Source of the DNA: Adiantum capillus-veneris
Taxonomy: Eukaryota > Streptophyta > Polypodiopsida > Polypodiales > Pteridaceae
NCBI GenBank assembly: GCA_014529385.2
Contig: CM043965.1
Location: forward strand, 61,545,933 to 61,609,932
Reading direction: 5' to 3'
DNA: 64,000 nucleotides
Shown in pieces: positions 34,775-45,364 of the stretch (position 1 is its first letter; the number at the start of each line of letters is the position of its first letter). Position numbers and translations under genes: made by a program. The notes under the pieces are model-generated. The model did not search any database and was not told the DNA's origin. It saw only the letters and a program-made list of their open reading frames with translations.

Positions 34775-36273
34775 CTATCTGCCTTTTTTGCCACATTCCT
34801 CAGCTGCTCTCAAACTCTTAGGCCTGTCGTCGTCTTTATCATTCTGTTCTTTCTGTGCCTTTTTTAGGGCACTTCGCGTAGATATGTCCATGTTCCCCGC
34901 ATCCAAAGCACTTTCCCTCTCTGATGAAGCGAGCTCTCTCCTCAGGAGTAAGCTTGGGTTGTGCATCCTTTTTCTCTGGCTTGCTCTTTTTCTTTCTACT
35001 TTTATTCCCAGAAGTCTGTTCGGCTCGTTGTGTCATGGCCTTATTTGTGGGGTAGGTCAAACTGCCAGAGTGAATGGCAAAGCCCCGCTTCGCATGACTC
35101 ATCAACTCCTGAATAGAAGCTGACTTCTGTTCCAAGCAGTGATTTCGGATTTCTGTAGGTAGACCCAAGGTAAACCGCTCAATCTGTTCTCTGAACGAGA
35201 TCTTCTTGAATGAAGAGGCGGATAGAAAAGAGCTCCAGAATCTTTCACAATAAGAATTCACTGTATCGCTCTTGGTCATCCGGAGATGGTTCCAAGCAGC
35301 TCGTATATCTCGCTCAAACTCTTGAGACAACCAAGAAGAAATAAAAAGCCTCTTGAATTTCAGCCATGTAACTGGCACAGTCTTGCTTAATAGAAGCGTG
35401 GACCACCAAGTACGAGCATTCCCCTTAAAGTAAGAGGCAGCTCTCCGAATCTTGGAGTGCTCTGAATAGCGTCCTCCCGCGAAATCGTGTCAAACTGCTG
35501 TATAAAAGACAAAGCCTTCGAAGCATCTGAGTATCCTGAAAAGTATCAAACTTGATCGAGTGGCCACCTTCCTTAAACTCTCGGACTTTCTTGCTTTTAT
35601 CTTCGAGAAAGTCATACTGGTTGGCTTTGTAAAAATTCTTCTTGTTCGCATAAAACTTTCCGTCATCGGAATCTGAGCTGCCTATAGACGAGTCCTCAGT
35701 AGAACTGTCAGTCTCTGGGCGAGATTTAGCCTTCTTTGCCTTTCTCTTGCCCTTTCCAAAGCGTTGCTTCTTGCTTCGCTTTTTACCTTTTCTGTCTTCT
35801 TCGCTCGAATCCGAGGAGCTAGAAGAACTGTCAGAAGAAGAAGAAGAAGAATTGGGTAGGTCTTCAAACTTGACGCGCTTCTTCAATTTCTTTGCCTTGT
35901 CAAATGTCGACCGACGACCCAAATATCCCGGGAAGTCAGTGCCTTTCTTCTGCTTTTTGCCGTGCTTTTTGGCTTTCTTTTGCGTGTCAAAAAGCTGAGC
36001 AATCCGTGCATCAACCACGTTCTCCAGTTCCTACTCCGTATATTTCTTGGAGGTAGAAGGTTTCTTGAGAGCGGGTTTCGGGAGTGGTGTTGTGGTTCTC
36101 TGCCACTCCATCTGTACCTCTTTCAAAGAGGGCTGGTTCATATATTTTGCTCTCTCTCGCCGCTCCGCCTCAGTAGGCCAAGGCGGGCCATACTCTCTGC
36201 CTGAATCTTCGTTGTGATCCTAGCCCGCATCTCCAGATGCAGAAGGAGTCGACTGATCATTGCCTGAAGCCAT
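34775..36273 (-). pseudogene. B gag, degenerate
   Basis: Begins ATG at 36273 (MASGNDQSTPSASGD), with at least two in-frame TAG codons. The middle is acidic Ser/Asp repeats followed by Lys/Arg-rich sequence ('SSSSSDSSEEDRKGKKRSK'), then 'KVREFKEGGHSIKFDTF' and the gag core ('WNHLRMTKSDTVNSYCERFW', 'EQIERFTLGLPTEIRNHCLE'). CCHC knuckle CFGCGEHGHIYAKC lies near 34850. Frame changes near 35380-35530 and 34840. Confidence 0.9.
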
Positions 36274-36345
36274 AGGTGCCGCAGAAAAAAAAATTCGGGG
36301 ATCGGATTTCCCGTAAAAGAGAAATCGGCCGTGCTCTGATACCAC

Positions 36346-36894
36346 TGTAACAGACTTGGACACTCCAAGTCAAGAATCAACCGCGACAGCACCAAATTAC
36401 CACTTCAAAACAATTCACAGATCACAATAGATTTGCACTGGCCCGGCGGAGTTCCGTGCCTAGAGATATTGGCCCCATAGACTCGCGCCCCTTTCGGTAT
36501 TTCTTTTTATAATAATCAATCATCAAAGTACAAGAGAGCGGTTAGGGTTTCACTCTCAGACTCTCAGTCCAGATGCTCTGAGAAGTGTAGCCTCACCACT
36601 AATTTAAAGGTTACAAGGGATGCCCAAAAGCAAAGCCCCAAAAGCTTCAAATCAAAAGCAATTGCTCTCTCTCTCTCACAGAGAGTCAAAACATGAAAGC
36701 AAAAGCATTCTCTCTCTCTTTCTCATTTAAGTAGAGAAAAAGCGAAATTTACGTCGCTCATCATTTTCCTTTTAAAAAAATAAAAATAAAAATTTCAGCC
36801 TCCGCGATTTCCGGAAATTAGGGTTTCTGGCAGAAATTAGGGTTTGTAGGAATTTTAGGGTTTCTGTTGTCCGCCACATCATCACTTTGTGACA
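36346..36894 (-). repeat. 5' LTR of B (549 bp)
   Basis: Partner of 28927-29499. Primer site lies one base inside on the left. Flanked on the right by CACAG (36895-36899). Confidence 0.93.
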
Positions 36895-36899
36895 CACAG

Positions 36900-37848
36900 C
36901 ATGATCATCGGAATTCCCATCAGAATCCATTAGCACCAATTAGGGGAATTTTACAGTGCTTTTAGCCTATTTTCCTATTTATTGGGATTTTCACTTATTA
37001 TTTTTAAGTGACTTTCAGACAAAAGTAGGTAGGGCAATTTTGCTAAGTTAATATATAAGCAAACCAAAGTTCACACTTTCTGGCAGAAGAGGCAGCAGGA
37101 GCACCTTGCTCAACAGGCAACTTCTCAGCAAGACCAACCCCCGCGACTACTCTGGCGTTTTCTCCACAGAAGACCTAGCGTTTTTGCATCAGATCAGCCT
37201 TGGCGATTTGTGCACAGCAGATCAGCCCCGGCGTCATCACGACACAGCAGATTAGCCTAGCGTTTTTGCATTTGCAGAACCCCGGCGACAAAAGGACCAA
37301 TTTCAGCCCCTGGCGTTTTTGGATTTCAGCAGCAAATTAAGACCGGCATTATTCACCTAAAGTGTAGCAGAATTAGCCCGTAAGGACCATCAGTTTTCAG
37401 CCCTAAGAAACCTCATTTTTCAGATAAGAAAACGCAGCCAAAACAGTCATTTTCAGCCACCGAAACAGTCCCGAAATTCAGTGATTAGAAGATCTCAGAT
37501 TCCAGCCAGCGTCGTCGTCATCATCGTCGTCGTCATCGGCATAGACCAAGTTGCATAGTCCATTGCATACGCATTGTACACCTTTATGCAATCAAAGAAT
37601 AGACCACTCTCGCCGACGAGAGTGGGGCCTTCGGAGGAGGGTTTTACAACCTCTCGGTGTCGTATCTCTTCTCTCTCCTTCTCTCAGTCTCATTCATTTG
37701 CACGCACAACATCCACCCACTTTGTTCGTGATCATAGCACTCTCCATAAGACGGAAAGCTCTCTCTTTCCCTAAGAACTAAAAGGAACCTTGAGCAATAA
37801 AGATCCCTAATCTTGAGAAATACAACATTCATTCCGTTGCACCAAACA
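36900..37848 (+). repeat. A array LTR 2, right part
   Basis: Continues the interrupted LTR to GCACCAAACA. TATATAAG at 37052-37059; conserved hairpin at 37604-37625 (loop CCGA). Confidence 0.95.
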
Positions 37849-38339
37849 TTGGTATCAGAGCTTTGGAAGTGTTCTGCATTACTCAAGGGAAGAACCACAA
37901 GAATTTTTTTGCTTCTTGTGATCGCACGAACCCAAGTTTACTTGGGCGTGGCGATTCCTAATCGTGTTTTGTTGAAGAGTGACAGGAATCCCAAGAAAGA
38001 AGGGCTTGTCCAGCCTCCCCTTGTGTCTCTTTTCACTCATTGAGAGCGGACCGTGCACTTCGCGGCCGGCCAATCGACGTGAGGTGGGAAAAAGCAACCT
38101 TGGTGTGAGCGCAAGGCCGCCGAGGGGTGCGCCCGCAGAAAAGGGTAGAACTCGGGTGAAGAGAAGATCCTTCTCCAACGCGATTTGCAAGCGAAAGAAA
38201 ACCTCAAGAACCTCAAGAACCCAAGACCCTCAAGACTCAAGAACCTCAAGAACCCTGGATTCTCACGAATCAAGGACCTCAAGAACCAAGTTCCTCGTGA
38301 ACTTAAGAACCCAAGACCACAAGAACCCACGATTGCAGG

Positions 38340-39914
38340 ATGATCATCACTAAAAGCGGAATGGATACTTCGCTTGGAGGTGATGAGCATGAGAGAGGCG
38401 AAGAAGAATTTTCCCCACCAGGAGGTTTTTCCGACCCTTCCCCATCTACGACAAAGATTGCACTAACTCCTATGGAGGAGTTGGACCAAGAAAGAGAAGC
38501 AGAAAGAAAAGCCTACGAAGAAGATATGGCAGCCATCGAGCGTAAGTACCAAGAAAGAAGGGCAGCCATAGAAGCGGAATTTTATTGCGAGAACAAAGCA
38601 CAAATGCAAGAGTTATTGCGACTCTTTTCTCAAGCTGAGGCACAGATGCAACAGAATCGGAAAAAGGAGGCTCTCTCAGTCTCTTCTTCTCCACAGCATG
38701 ACACACAGGAATTGCATGATGAGAAGCATGATGAATTGAATGATAATGATTTGCATGATGATTTGAATGACAATGATAATCATGATGATTTAGAGGCCAA
38801 TGATTTGCATAATGATTTGGATGACAATGACAAGCATGATGATTTGCATGATCAAGATGTGATTCCTCACAAGCATGATGATTTGCATGATCAAGATGTG
38901 ATTTCTCACAAGCATGATGAGTTGCATGAAGAAGATGTGATTTTTCACAAGGATGATGTGTTAGTTGATGCTTTTGCTAGCGAAGCTAACCTCGTTGTAG
39001 ATTCGATCAATCACGAAGAAGCGATCTTGGCTTTCGAGTCGAGGTCCAAAGAACCCCCACAAGACGATTCGATCATTCAAGACGAAGAGATCTTGGCTCT
39101 CGAGCTTAGATCCACAGAACCCCTTCAAGAAGAACCGATCTTGGCTCTCGAGCCTTGGTCCAAAGAACCCACACAGGAAGTATTATGTGTTCGCATGATT
39201 GATACGCGCGCATGGTTGGAGTGTTTCATTCGTGAAGGTTTCCTGTATTTTAGTCAGCATCGTTATGTGATCCCTTTTTCTAGGCATGACATATTGTATG
39301 TTGAGCACGTTTCTCTCATGGATGAGCACGAATGTATGCGGATTGTTCATGAAAAGCTGAAAGGTATGTATGTTAGGAAGTCACATTCCATGTCTCTTCC
39401 TTGGCATGACACAGTTTCCGAAAGATCACATGATTGTATGAGCACCAAGCATGGGCATTTCCATTGTGAATTGCCACAACTGATTGATTTCGATCAAACA
39501 GAAAAGATTCGACCTCATGTGTTTGATAAACGGTTTGTCACTCCGTCTCTATGTTCATCCACATTGCATACAGAGTCTTTAGAGAAGACAAGATTTTTTT
39601 CCTTCACTTTACATGGAATGGGTATCTTCATGGTTTTGTGTTGGAGATGGTTTCAGGAATTTTCAGCCATGGAGATTCTTGAAGACGAAAGAAGCCGGAT
39701 TCTAGACGAAGTTGAAGCATCGAAGGAGCCACAGAAGACTTTGTGTCGCTTTCGGCGCGGCCCAAAGAAGCAAGCGTTGCAGACCTTTATGAAGTTCAAG
39801 TATCGCACGACCCACACATCAGGGTGGGCCTGCGAAGAGTCCCTTCCAGGATTCCGGATGCTGTTGGCGATCTCCCTCGACGCCATACAGTTCGGTACCA
39901 GTACCTCACTTTGA
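38340..39914 (+). CDS. Non-autonomous A element fusion protein, copy 2 (524 aa)
   Basis: Same length and layout as the protein at 27169-28743: gag-like coiled coil, His/Asp repeats, 'ILALE' repeats, an unrecognised region with a hydrophobic segment, and a derived integrase tail. I see seven nucleotide differences between the two frames. Four change a residue (S to P near 27, L to M in the hydrophobic stretch, and two in 'GWAGEEC' to 'GWACEES') and three are silent. Both frames are open, but this ratio is not clear evidence of purifying selection. An initiator-Met primer site (37850-37861) lies upstream and the polypurine tract (39912-39925) downstream. Confidence 0.8.
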   Translation: MIITKSGMDTSLGGDEHERGEEEFSPPGGFSDPSPSTTKIALTPMEELDQEREAERKAYEEDMAAIERKYQERRAAIEAEFYCENKAQMQELLRLFSQAEAQMQQNRKKEALSVSSSPQHDTQELHDEKHDELNDNDLHDDLNDNDNHDDLEANDLHNDLDDNDKHDDLHDQDVIPHKHDDLHDQDVISHKHDELHEEDVIFHKDDVLVDAFASEANLVVDSINHEEAILAFESRSKEPPQDDSIIQDEEILALELRSTEPLQEEPILALEPWSKEPTQEVLCVRMIDTRAWLECFIREGFLYFSQHRYVIPFSRHDILYVEHVSLMDEHECMRIVHEKLKGMYVRKSHSMSLPWHDTVSERSHDCMSTKHGHFHCELPQLIDFDQTEKIRPHVFDKRFVTPSLCSSTLHTESLEKTRFFSFTLHGMGIFMVLCWRWFQEFSAMEILEDERSRILDEVEASKEPQKTLCRFRRGPKKQALQTFMKFKYRTTHTSGWACEESLPGFRMLLAISLDAIQFGTSTSL

Positions 39915-39925
39915 AAAGGAGGGGA

Positions 39926-41069
39926 TGTCACGTGACACATCCCAACCCTATGTGTCCGTGGACAAGCTACACCACAACAGGGTTCAGTAAGTCCGATCAA
40001 GTTAGATTAGCAGTGATCTGGCACTTTTGTGAGTCTATTCGTAGACCATGCATGCCCAGTCACTTAGCATAGATGCATATTCTCTGGTTGCACACAGCAT
40101 GATCATGGGAATTCCCATGAGAATCCATTAGGTCCAATTAGGGGAATTTTACAGTGCATTTAGCCTATTTTCCTATTTATTGGGATTTTCACTTATTATT
40201 TTTAAGCGACTTTCCAACAAAAGTAGGTAGGGCAATTTTGCTGAGTTAATATATAAGCAAACCAAAGTTCACACTTTCTGGCTGAAGAGGCAGCAGGAGC
40301 ACCTTGCTCAACAGGCAACTTCTCAGCAAGACCAACCACCGCGACTACTCTGGCGTTTTCTCCACAGAAGACCTAGCGTTTTTGCATCAGATCAGCCTTG
40401 GCGATTTGTGCACAGCAGATCAGCCCCGGCGTCATCACGACACAGCAGATCAGCCTAGCGTTTTTGCATTTTAGAACCCCGGCGACAAAAGGACCAATTT
40501 CAGCCCCTGGCGTTTTTGGATTTCAGCAGAAAATTAAGACCGGCATTATTCACCTAAAGTGTAGCAGAATTAGCCCGTAAGGACCATCAGTTTTCAGCCC
40601 TAAGAAACCTCATTTTTCAGATAAGAAAACGTAGCCAAAACAGTCATTTTCAGCCACCGAAACAGTCCCGAAATTCAGTGATTAGAAGATCTCAGATTCC
40701 AGGCATCGTCGTCGTCGTCATCGTCATCGTCATTGTCATAGTCGTCGTCGTCGTCATCGGCATAGACCAAGTTGCATAGTCCATTGCATACGCATTGTAC
40801 ACCTTTATGCAATCAAAGAATAGACCACTCTCGCCGACGAGAGTGGGGCCTTCGGAGGAGGGTTTTACAACCTCTCGGTGTCGTATCTCTTTTCTCTCCT
40901 TCTCTTAGTCTCATTCATTTGCACGCACAACATCCACCCACTTTGTTCGTGATCATAGCACTCTCCATAAGACGGAAAGCTCTCTCTTTCCCTAAGAACT
41001 AAAAGGAACGTTGAGCAATAAAGATCACTAATCTTGAGAAATACAACACTCATTCCGTTGCACCTAACA
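39926..41069 (+). repeat. A array LTR 3 (1144 bp)
   Basis: TGTCACGTGACAC ... GCACCTAACA, followed by GTGAC (41070-41074). TATATAAG at 40250-40257; hairpin at 40825-40846. It is longer than the other LTRs because of an expanded GTC/ATC trinucleotide run near 40707-40760. Confidence 0.95.
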
Positions 41070-41074
41070 GTGAC

Positions 41075-41533
41075 TTCCTAGAATGCATACTTTTCAGCTT
41101 TTTATGAACAATCCGCATACATTCGTGCTCATTCATGAGCGAAACGTTCTCAATGTACAATGTCATGCCTAGGAAAAGGGATCACATAAAGACGCTGACG
41201 AAAATACAAGAAACGATCACGAATGAAACACTCGTACAATGCGTGCTGACAAATCATTCGAACACATAGTACTTCCTGTAAAGGTTCTTTGGACCTAGGC
41301 TGGAGAGCCAAGATCGGTTCTTTGTGATTGATCGAATCTGCAATGAGGTTAGTGTCGCTAGAAAAAGTATCCACTAACTCATCCTTCTTGTAAACAATCA
41401 CATCTTCTTCATTCAAATCATCATGCTTGTGAGAAATCACATCTTGATCATGCAAATCATCATGCTTGTCAGTGTCATCCAAATCATCATGCTCATCATT
41501 ATCATTCAAATCATCGTGCTTTTCATCATGCAA
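41075..41533 (-). pseudogene. A' His/Asp-repeat frame
   Basis: Minus-strand frame with 'HDEKHDDLNDNDEHDDL', 'HDQDVISHKHDDLNEED', one or two 'ILALQPRSKEPLQE' repeats and 'VLCVRMI..CFIRDRFLYFRQ'. This is the same order as residues 125-330 of the A fusion protein. It overlaps the end of the protease frame in another register, so a frameshift separates them. The array insertion cuts it at 41074. Confidence 0.82.
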
Positions 41534-42236
41534 ATCCTGTGTATCATGCTTTGGAGAAGAAGAGACTGAGAGAGTCTCCTTCTCCTGAATCCGTTAATTT
41601 CCGCTTGCACATTAGCAATGAGAGATGGAGAATGAACAACTTGCTCTCCACGAATGACAATGGGAGAGTCACTTTTGGCATTGAAAGTGAATGTATTTTC
41701 CGCCCAATCAATGAGAGGGTTATGCTCACGAAACCATCGAATGCCCAAAATCATATCACATCCTGAGAGAGGAGAGACAAAAAATTTTCTACGGAAAGCA
41801 GCTTGTTGAACTGTAAACAACACATCAAGGCACTCTTTCGTGATGAGAGAGTCCATACCGGGAGCGAAGCCAGAGACCTCGAGAGGAGATTTCTGACTAA
41901 CCTCTAGGAGGGCTTTCTCAACAAGAGAGGGACTGATCACATCATGCATACTGCCTGGGTCAAACAATATGACAAAACGTTGCCCCGTCATATGACCATA
42001 ACATTTAATGAGAGACTCATCAATGGGAGGGTCATGAGAAACGTGGGGCACACTCGTGTTGTCATTGATTGCATTGACAAAGAAAGTGGGTTGTGTGGAT
42101 TCTTTAGATTCATTCGATTCAAGCTTAGGACATGTTCTTTTCATGTGACTCTTAATATGACAATGAAAACAACGACCTTCCTTAGAATAAATGCTTTGCT
42201 CTTCCGATGTGATGTTTCCTTCTAAAATTCCTTGTG
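41506..42236 (-). pseudogene. A' zinc knuckle and retropepsin-like protease region
   Basis: A CCHC knuckle CFHCHIKSHMKRTC lies near 42140-42180. The following frame reads 'RFVILFDPGSMHDVIS', with D-P-G at the active-site position, and then 'CDMILGIRWFREHNPLIDW', the usual end of a gypsy protease. The enzyme would cleave the element's polyprotein. The same D-P-G appears in element G. No RT follows; the frame runs into the His/Asp-repeat region instead. Confidence 0.8.
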
Positions 42237-42920
42237 CTACCTTTTCATCTGGAGTAAGCTTAGGTTTAGCAATTGTGTTAGCCTTACCCTTAGGTTCATT
42301 GGAAGAGTTCTTTTCTGAGAGACTATTGGAAGATTGGTTAGTAGAGTTACCGTTCTTACCATTCTTACCGTTCTTACCATTCTGAGGGTTTTGAGAAGTC
42401 TGAGAGGTACTTGTGGAAGTCTTGTTCTACTTAGGCTTTCCTTGTTGTGCTTCATCTCCTGTGCGAGAGCAATTGCTACCGCTTTGTTGAGATCGATTGG
42501 ATCGAGCACCTCGACATCGTACTCGTCCAATCCATAAAGGAATGCCTCTTTGCGCTCATCATCCGACTTGCGTAAATGGATACCTAGGTGTAAAACACGA
42601 TTAGAGAAAGACATAACTGGCATACCATTTTGCTTGAGAGCGTGCCAATCGTCCTTCAATTGTGCGAGGTACTGAGGTGGCATAAACCGCGCCTTGAGCT
42701 TGTCTTGGAAATCAGCCCAATTGAAGGAAAGGGGCGTGAATTCGTCGGCTTCCTCTAGGTGCACGGCTAACTGTGCCTCTTGCCATGCGTGGTACCAGTT
42801 GATGGCATCACCGGCAAGGTACATAGCTGCCGTCAAAACCTTGCTATTTCTTGTCTTCTTAGTTGTCGCAAAATAAGCATTAAATTGATGCAACCAAGAA
42901 TGAATAACCGTAGCATCCAT
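42237..42920 (-). pseudogene. A' gag core
   Basis: 'VIHSWLHQFNAYFATTKK', 'WYHAWQEAQLAVHLEE', 'FNWADFQDKLKARFMPPQYL', 'MPVMSFSNRVLHLGIHLRK', 'FLYGLDEYDVEVLDPIDL'. This is a Retrotrans_gag-type domain that would build the particle. A frame change near 42435 precedes the Asn/Lys/Gly-rich linker to the zinc knuckle. Confidence 0.85.
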
Positions 42921-43045
42921 CTTACCATCTTTTTTACCGAACTGGATCTTCTCTGTGACTCAGTTATTGGAGTCCGAATCATGGCTTGCGCCACTTGAGG
43001 AACTACCAACATCTTTGGCTGGTTTGGACTTCGAGCGAGAATGTG

Positions 43046-43384
43046 TCAGACCAACTCTTGCATGCGTTGTTCACACTGTACCGCACGCTCGGCTTGTCGT
43101 TCTTCAGCCGCCAAGCGTGCTTGATCACGCTCACGCTCCAAGGCGTCCCGTCGTTCTGCTTTTCTTTCTTGTTGTGCCATCGCAACGCGAGTCGTTTCTT
43201 GTTGTTGTGCCATCATCTCCATCATCGACTTGACCATCGTCTCCATAGGATTTGGTACAACTCGTGGCGTAGATGGGGAAGGGGGAGGGTCGGGAAAACC
43301 TCCTGGTGGGGAAAACTCTTCTTCGCCACTCCCATGCTCACCACCTGTATGCGAAGTATCCATTCCGCTTCGGGTGATGACCAT
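43046..43384 (-). pseudogene. A' gag N-terminus (coiled coil)
   Basis: Starts MVITRSGMDTS at 43384, matching the A fusion protein start. It continues with a charged Glu/Arg/Gln coiled coil (ERKAERRDALERERDQARLA). Stops separate it from the gag core at 42920. Confidence 0.8.
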
Positions 43385-43826
43385 GCACTATGATCTTTGG
43401 TTCTTAAGTTCACGAGGAACTTGGGTTCTTGCAGGCCTTGGGTTCTTGGGTTCTTGAGGGTCTTGAGTTCTTGAGGGTCTTCTTTTGCTTGCAATCTGTG
43501 TTAGAGAAGGATCTTCTCTTCACTCGAGTTCTGCTCTTTTCCGTGGGCACACCCCTTGGCGGCCTTGCGCTCACACGAAGGTTGCTTTTTCCCACCTCAA
43601 GTCGATTGGCCGGCCGCTAAGTGCACGGTCCGCTCTCAATGAGTGAAAAGAGGCACAAGGGGAGGCTGGACAAGCCCTTCTTTTCTGGGATTCCTGTCAC
43701 TCTTCAAAAACACGATTAGGAATCGACACGCCCAAGCGAACTTGGGTTCGTGCGACCTCAACAAGCACAAAAAATAAAAATTCTTGTGATTCTTGTGGTT
43801 CTTTCCTTGAGTGATACAGAACACCG
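43385..43826. other. A' 5' leader
   Basis: Between primer binding site and gag. It includes repeats of 'TTCTTGRGGTTCTTGGGTTC'-type sequence, the counterpart of the 'CCTCAAGAACC' repeats at 27030-27130 in A. Non-coding. Confidence 0.7.
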
Positions 43827-43843
43827 CCAAAGCTTTGATACCA
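43827..43843 (-). other. Primer binding site of A'
   Basis: Minus strand TGGTATCAAAGC..., one mismatch from the initiator tRNA-Met consensus, and one base from the LTR. Confidence 0.8.
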
Positions 43844-43844
43844 A

Positions 43845-44542
43845 TGTAAGGTGCAGCGGAATGAATGTTTGAACTTTGCTCAAGATGAGTGCTCCGAACT
43901 GTGCTCAAGGTTCCTTTTTCTTATGGAAGGGAGAGCCTTCCGTTCTTAATGAGAGAGTGCAATGGACACACAAAGTGAATGGACACAGTGCGAGAAAGTG
44001 TATGAGACTGAGAGGTAGAGAGAGAAGAGAATAGGACACCAGAGACGTTGTAAAACCCTCCTCTTAAGGCCCCACTCTCGTTGGCGAGAGTGGTCTACTA
44101 TTGATTGCACAATTTGGTACAATGGCTGATGCAGTGAGTCTACAATGGCTGGCTATGTCGATGTCGACGACGAACCTAGTCTATGGCTGAAAACTGAGAA
44201 TCCCGATGACTGCGGTATGGCTGTCCAAAAACGCCACAATTTGCCCTACTCAGTTCCCAACAAAAGTCACTTAAATTAATAAGTGAAAAATGTCAAAAAT
44301 AGGGAAAATAGGCTAAATGCACTGGAAAATTCCCCTGAAGGATTCTGATGGGAATGCTTATGATCATGCTGTGTGCAACTAGAGGATATGCATCTACACT
44401 AAGTGCCTGGGCATGCACGGTCTGCGAACAGACTCACAAAAAGTGCCAGAACACTTGCTAATCTAGACCGACTGGACTGTTGGAACCCTTGTCGTGCTGT
44501 AGCTTGTCCACGGACACATAGGGTTGGATGTGTCACGTGACA
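43845..44542 (-). repeat. 5' LTR of A' (698 bp, internally deleted)
   Basis: Same ends as 23776-25009 but lacking about 530 bp after 'CTGTCCAAAAACGCCA' (near 44235). Conserved hairpin at 44072-44093. Flanked on the right by TTTCG. Confidence 0.9.
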
Positions 44543-45035
44543 TTTCGGCAACCCTTGCTTTATTAGTATCCCCAAAGGTTGCAGAGAACTCCCGTACAAA
44601 AGCTTCAAAGTCATGAAAGAGAGGAGATTCTTTTTCAAGTAAGGGAGCAAACTAAGAGAGAGCCGTACCCGAGAGGAGGGTCTCAATAAGGCCTACTTGA
44701 GAGGTATCATCTGGATAACGCTCTCGTTGCATTTGGATGAAGAGACGCACTTGTTGGAGAAAACCTCTAAACTTTGATCTAGTCCCATCAAATTTTTCAG
44801 GCATGCTGACCTTCGGCTCCTTCTTATGTTGTTGAGAATCGCTAGATCTTGCGGTGTGTGCTTGATGTGTGCTTGTCTCTTGAAGCTCTTGAATGTGACG
44901 TTGAAGATCTTGCAATGCCGGTCCCAAGATTAGGGGTTGCCTTGCTTGAAGTTGAGCGTTACTCTCGCGAAGTTCTTGTAATTGAGCTTGGATGCTTTGC
45001 AATGCGTTGATGACACCTTCCATCGTCGACTCCAT
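44543..45035 (-). pseudogene. Element C gag, N-terminal part
   Basis: Starts MESTMEGVINALQ at 45035, with a Gln/Leu-rich coiled coil to about residue 60. The core follows: 'VSMPEKFDGTRSKFRGFLQQ', 'LFIQMQRERYPDDTSQVGLI', 'LLSGTALS'. One in-frame TAG at about 44652 replaces a tryptophan position. It continues 'FAPLLEKESPLFHDFEAFV' and 'FGDTNKAR' to the TTTCG junction. The rest is at 23397-23775. Confidence 0.85.
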
Positions 45036-45349
45036 GATGGCTTAAAACGATCAAGAGATGTGAGTTTCCACACTGTTATGAGCGCGTATAGAGCTAGAAG
45101 AGAGCAAGAGGAGGGGCTCACAATGTACAAGATCTTGGGACTTGATGATAAGTTTAATCTTGATTACAAGACTTAATACTTTATTAAGAGAGCTAGATAC
45201 AAGACTCGGATTACATGACTTGAGTATAAGACAAGGCTTGATTGCAAGGAGAAGACTTGAACATAAAACAAGAACTAGAAGAGGGATTTCCTCATAGGAG
45301 CCTCACAGTTGGTGTTGGCAAGACTGAGGGACTTGTGGCCCAAGACCCC
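45036..45349 (-). other. Element C leader / LTR inner part
   Basis: Between the TATA-like box and the gag start, presumably the transcribed R-U5 and leader of element C. I cannot place the inner LTR edge, and no clear initiator-Met primer site is visible. Confidence 0.45.
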
Positions 45350-45357
45350 TATTTATA
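45350..45357 (-). promoter_or_regulatory. TATA box of element C LTR promoter
   Basis: Minus strand TATAAATA within 'TAGTATAAATAGGGG', about 320 bp upstream of the C gag start and directly downstream (in sense) of the heat-shock-like array. Confidence 0.7.
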
Positions 45358-45364
45358 CTAGTGC

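Larger units (their letters stand above)
28927..36894 (-). mobile_element. Element B: Ty3/gypsy LTR retrotransposon inside A array LTR 2
   Basis: LTRs 28927-29499 and 36346-36894. Target duplication CACAG. Primer binding site TGGTATCAGAGCACGG (36329-36344) and polypurine tract AAGAGGGGGGTA (29500-29512, minus strand). Gag, protease, RT, RNase H, integrase and a chromodomain-like tail are all recognisable, with multiple stops and frameshifts. It carries a nested solo LTR of family D at 33265-34744. Confidence 0.95.
25558..41069 (+). mobile_element. Tandem A array: LTR-internal-LTR-internal-LTR, with B inserted in the middle LTR
   Basis: Three LTRs (25558-26677; 28755-28926 continued at 36900-37848; 39926-41069) alternate with two internal regions of identical length, 2077 bp (26678-28754 and 37849-39925). 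One target duplication, GTGAC, brackets the whole array (25553-25557 and 41070-41074). So the array behaves as a single insertion locus that later gained an extra LTR-internal unit, or inserted as a concatemer. Internal regions differ by only about nine substitutions. Each has an initiator-Met primer site and a polypurine tract (TGAAAAGGAGGGGA). Confidence 0.95.
23776..44542 (-). mobile_element. A': family-A LTR retrotransposon lacking RT and integrase, inserted in element C gag and split by the A array
   Basis: LTRs at 23776-25009 and 43845-44542 with target duplication TTTCG at 23771-23775 and 44543-44547. The internal part has gag, a zinc knuckle and a protease-like region, then a His/Asp-repeat frame and a tail shared with the A elements. 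There is no reverse transcriptase or integrase, so it is non-autonomous. Its tail region is interrupted by the tandem A array (25558-41069) with exact GTGAC duplication. The two halves of A' then read continuously and align with the internal sequence of A. Confidence 0.93.
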
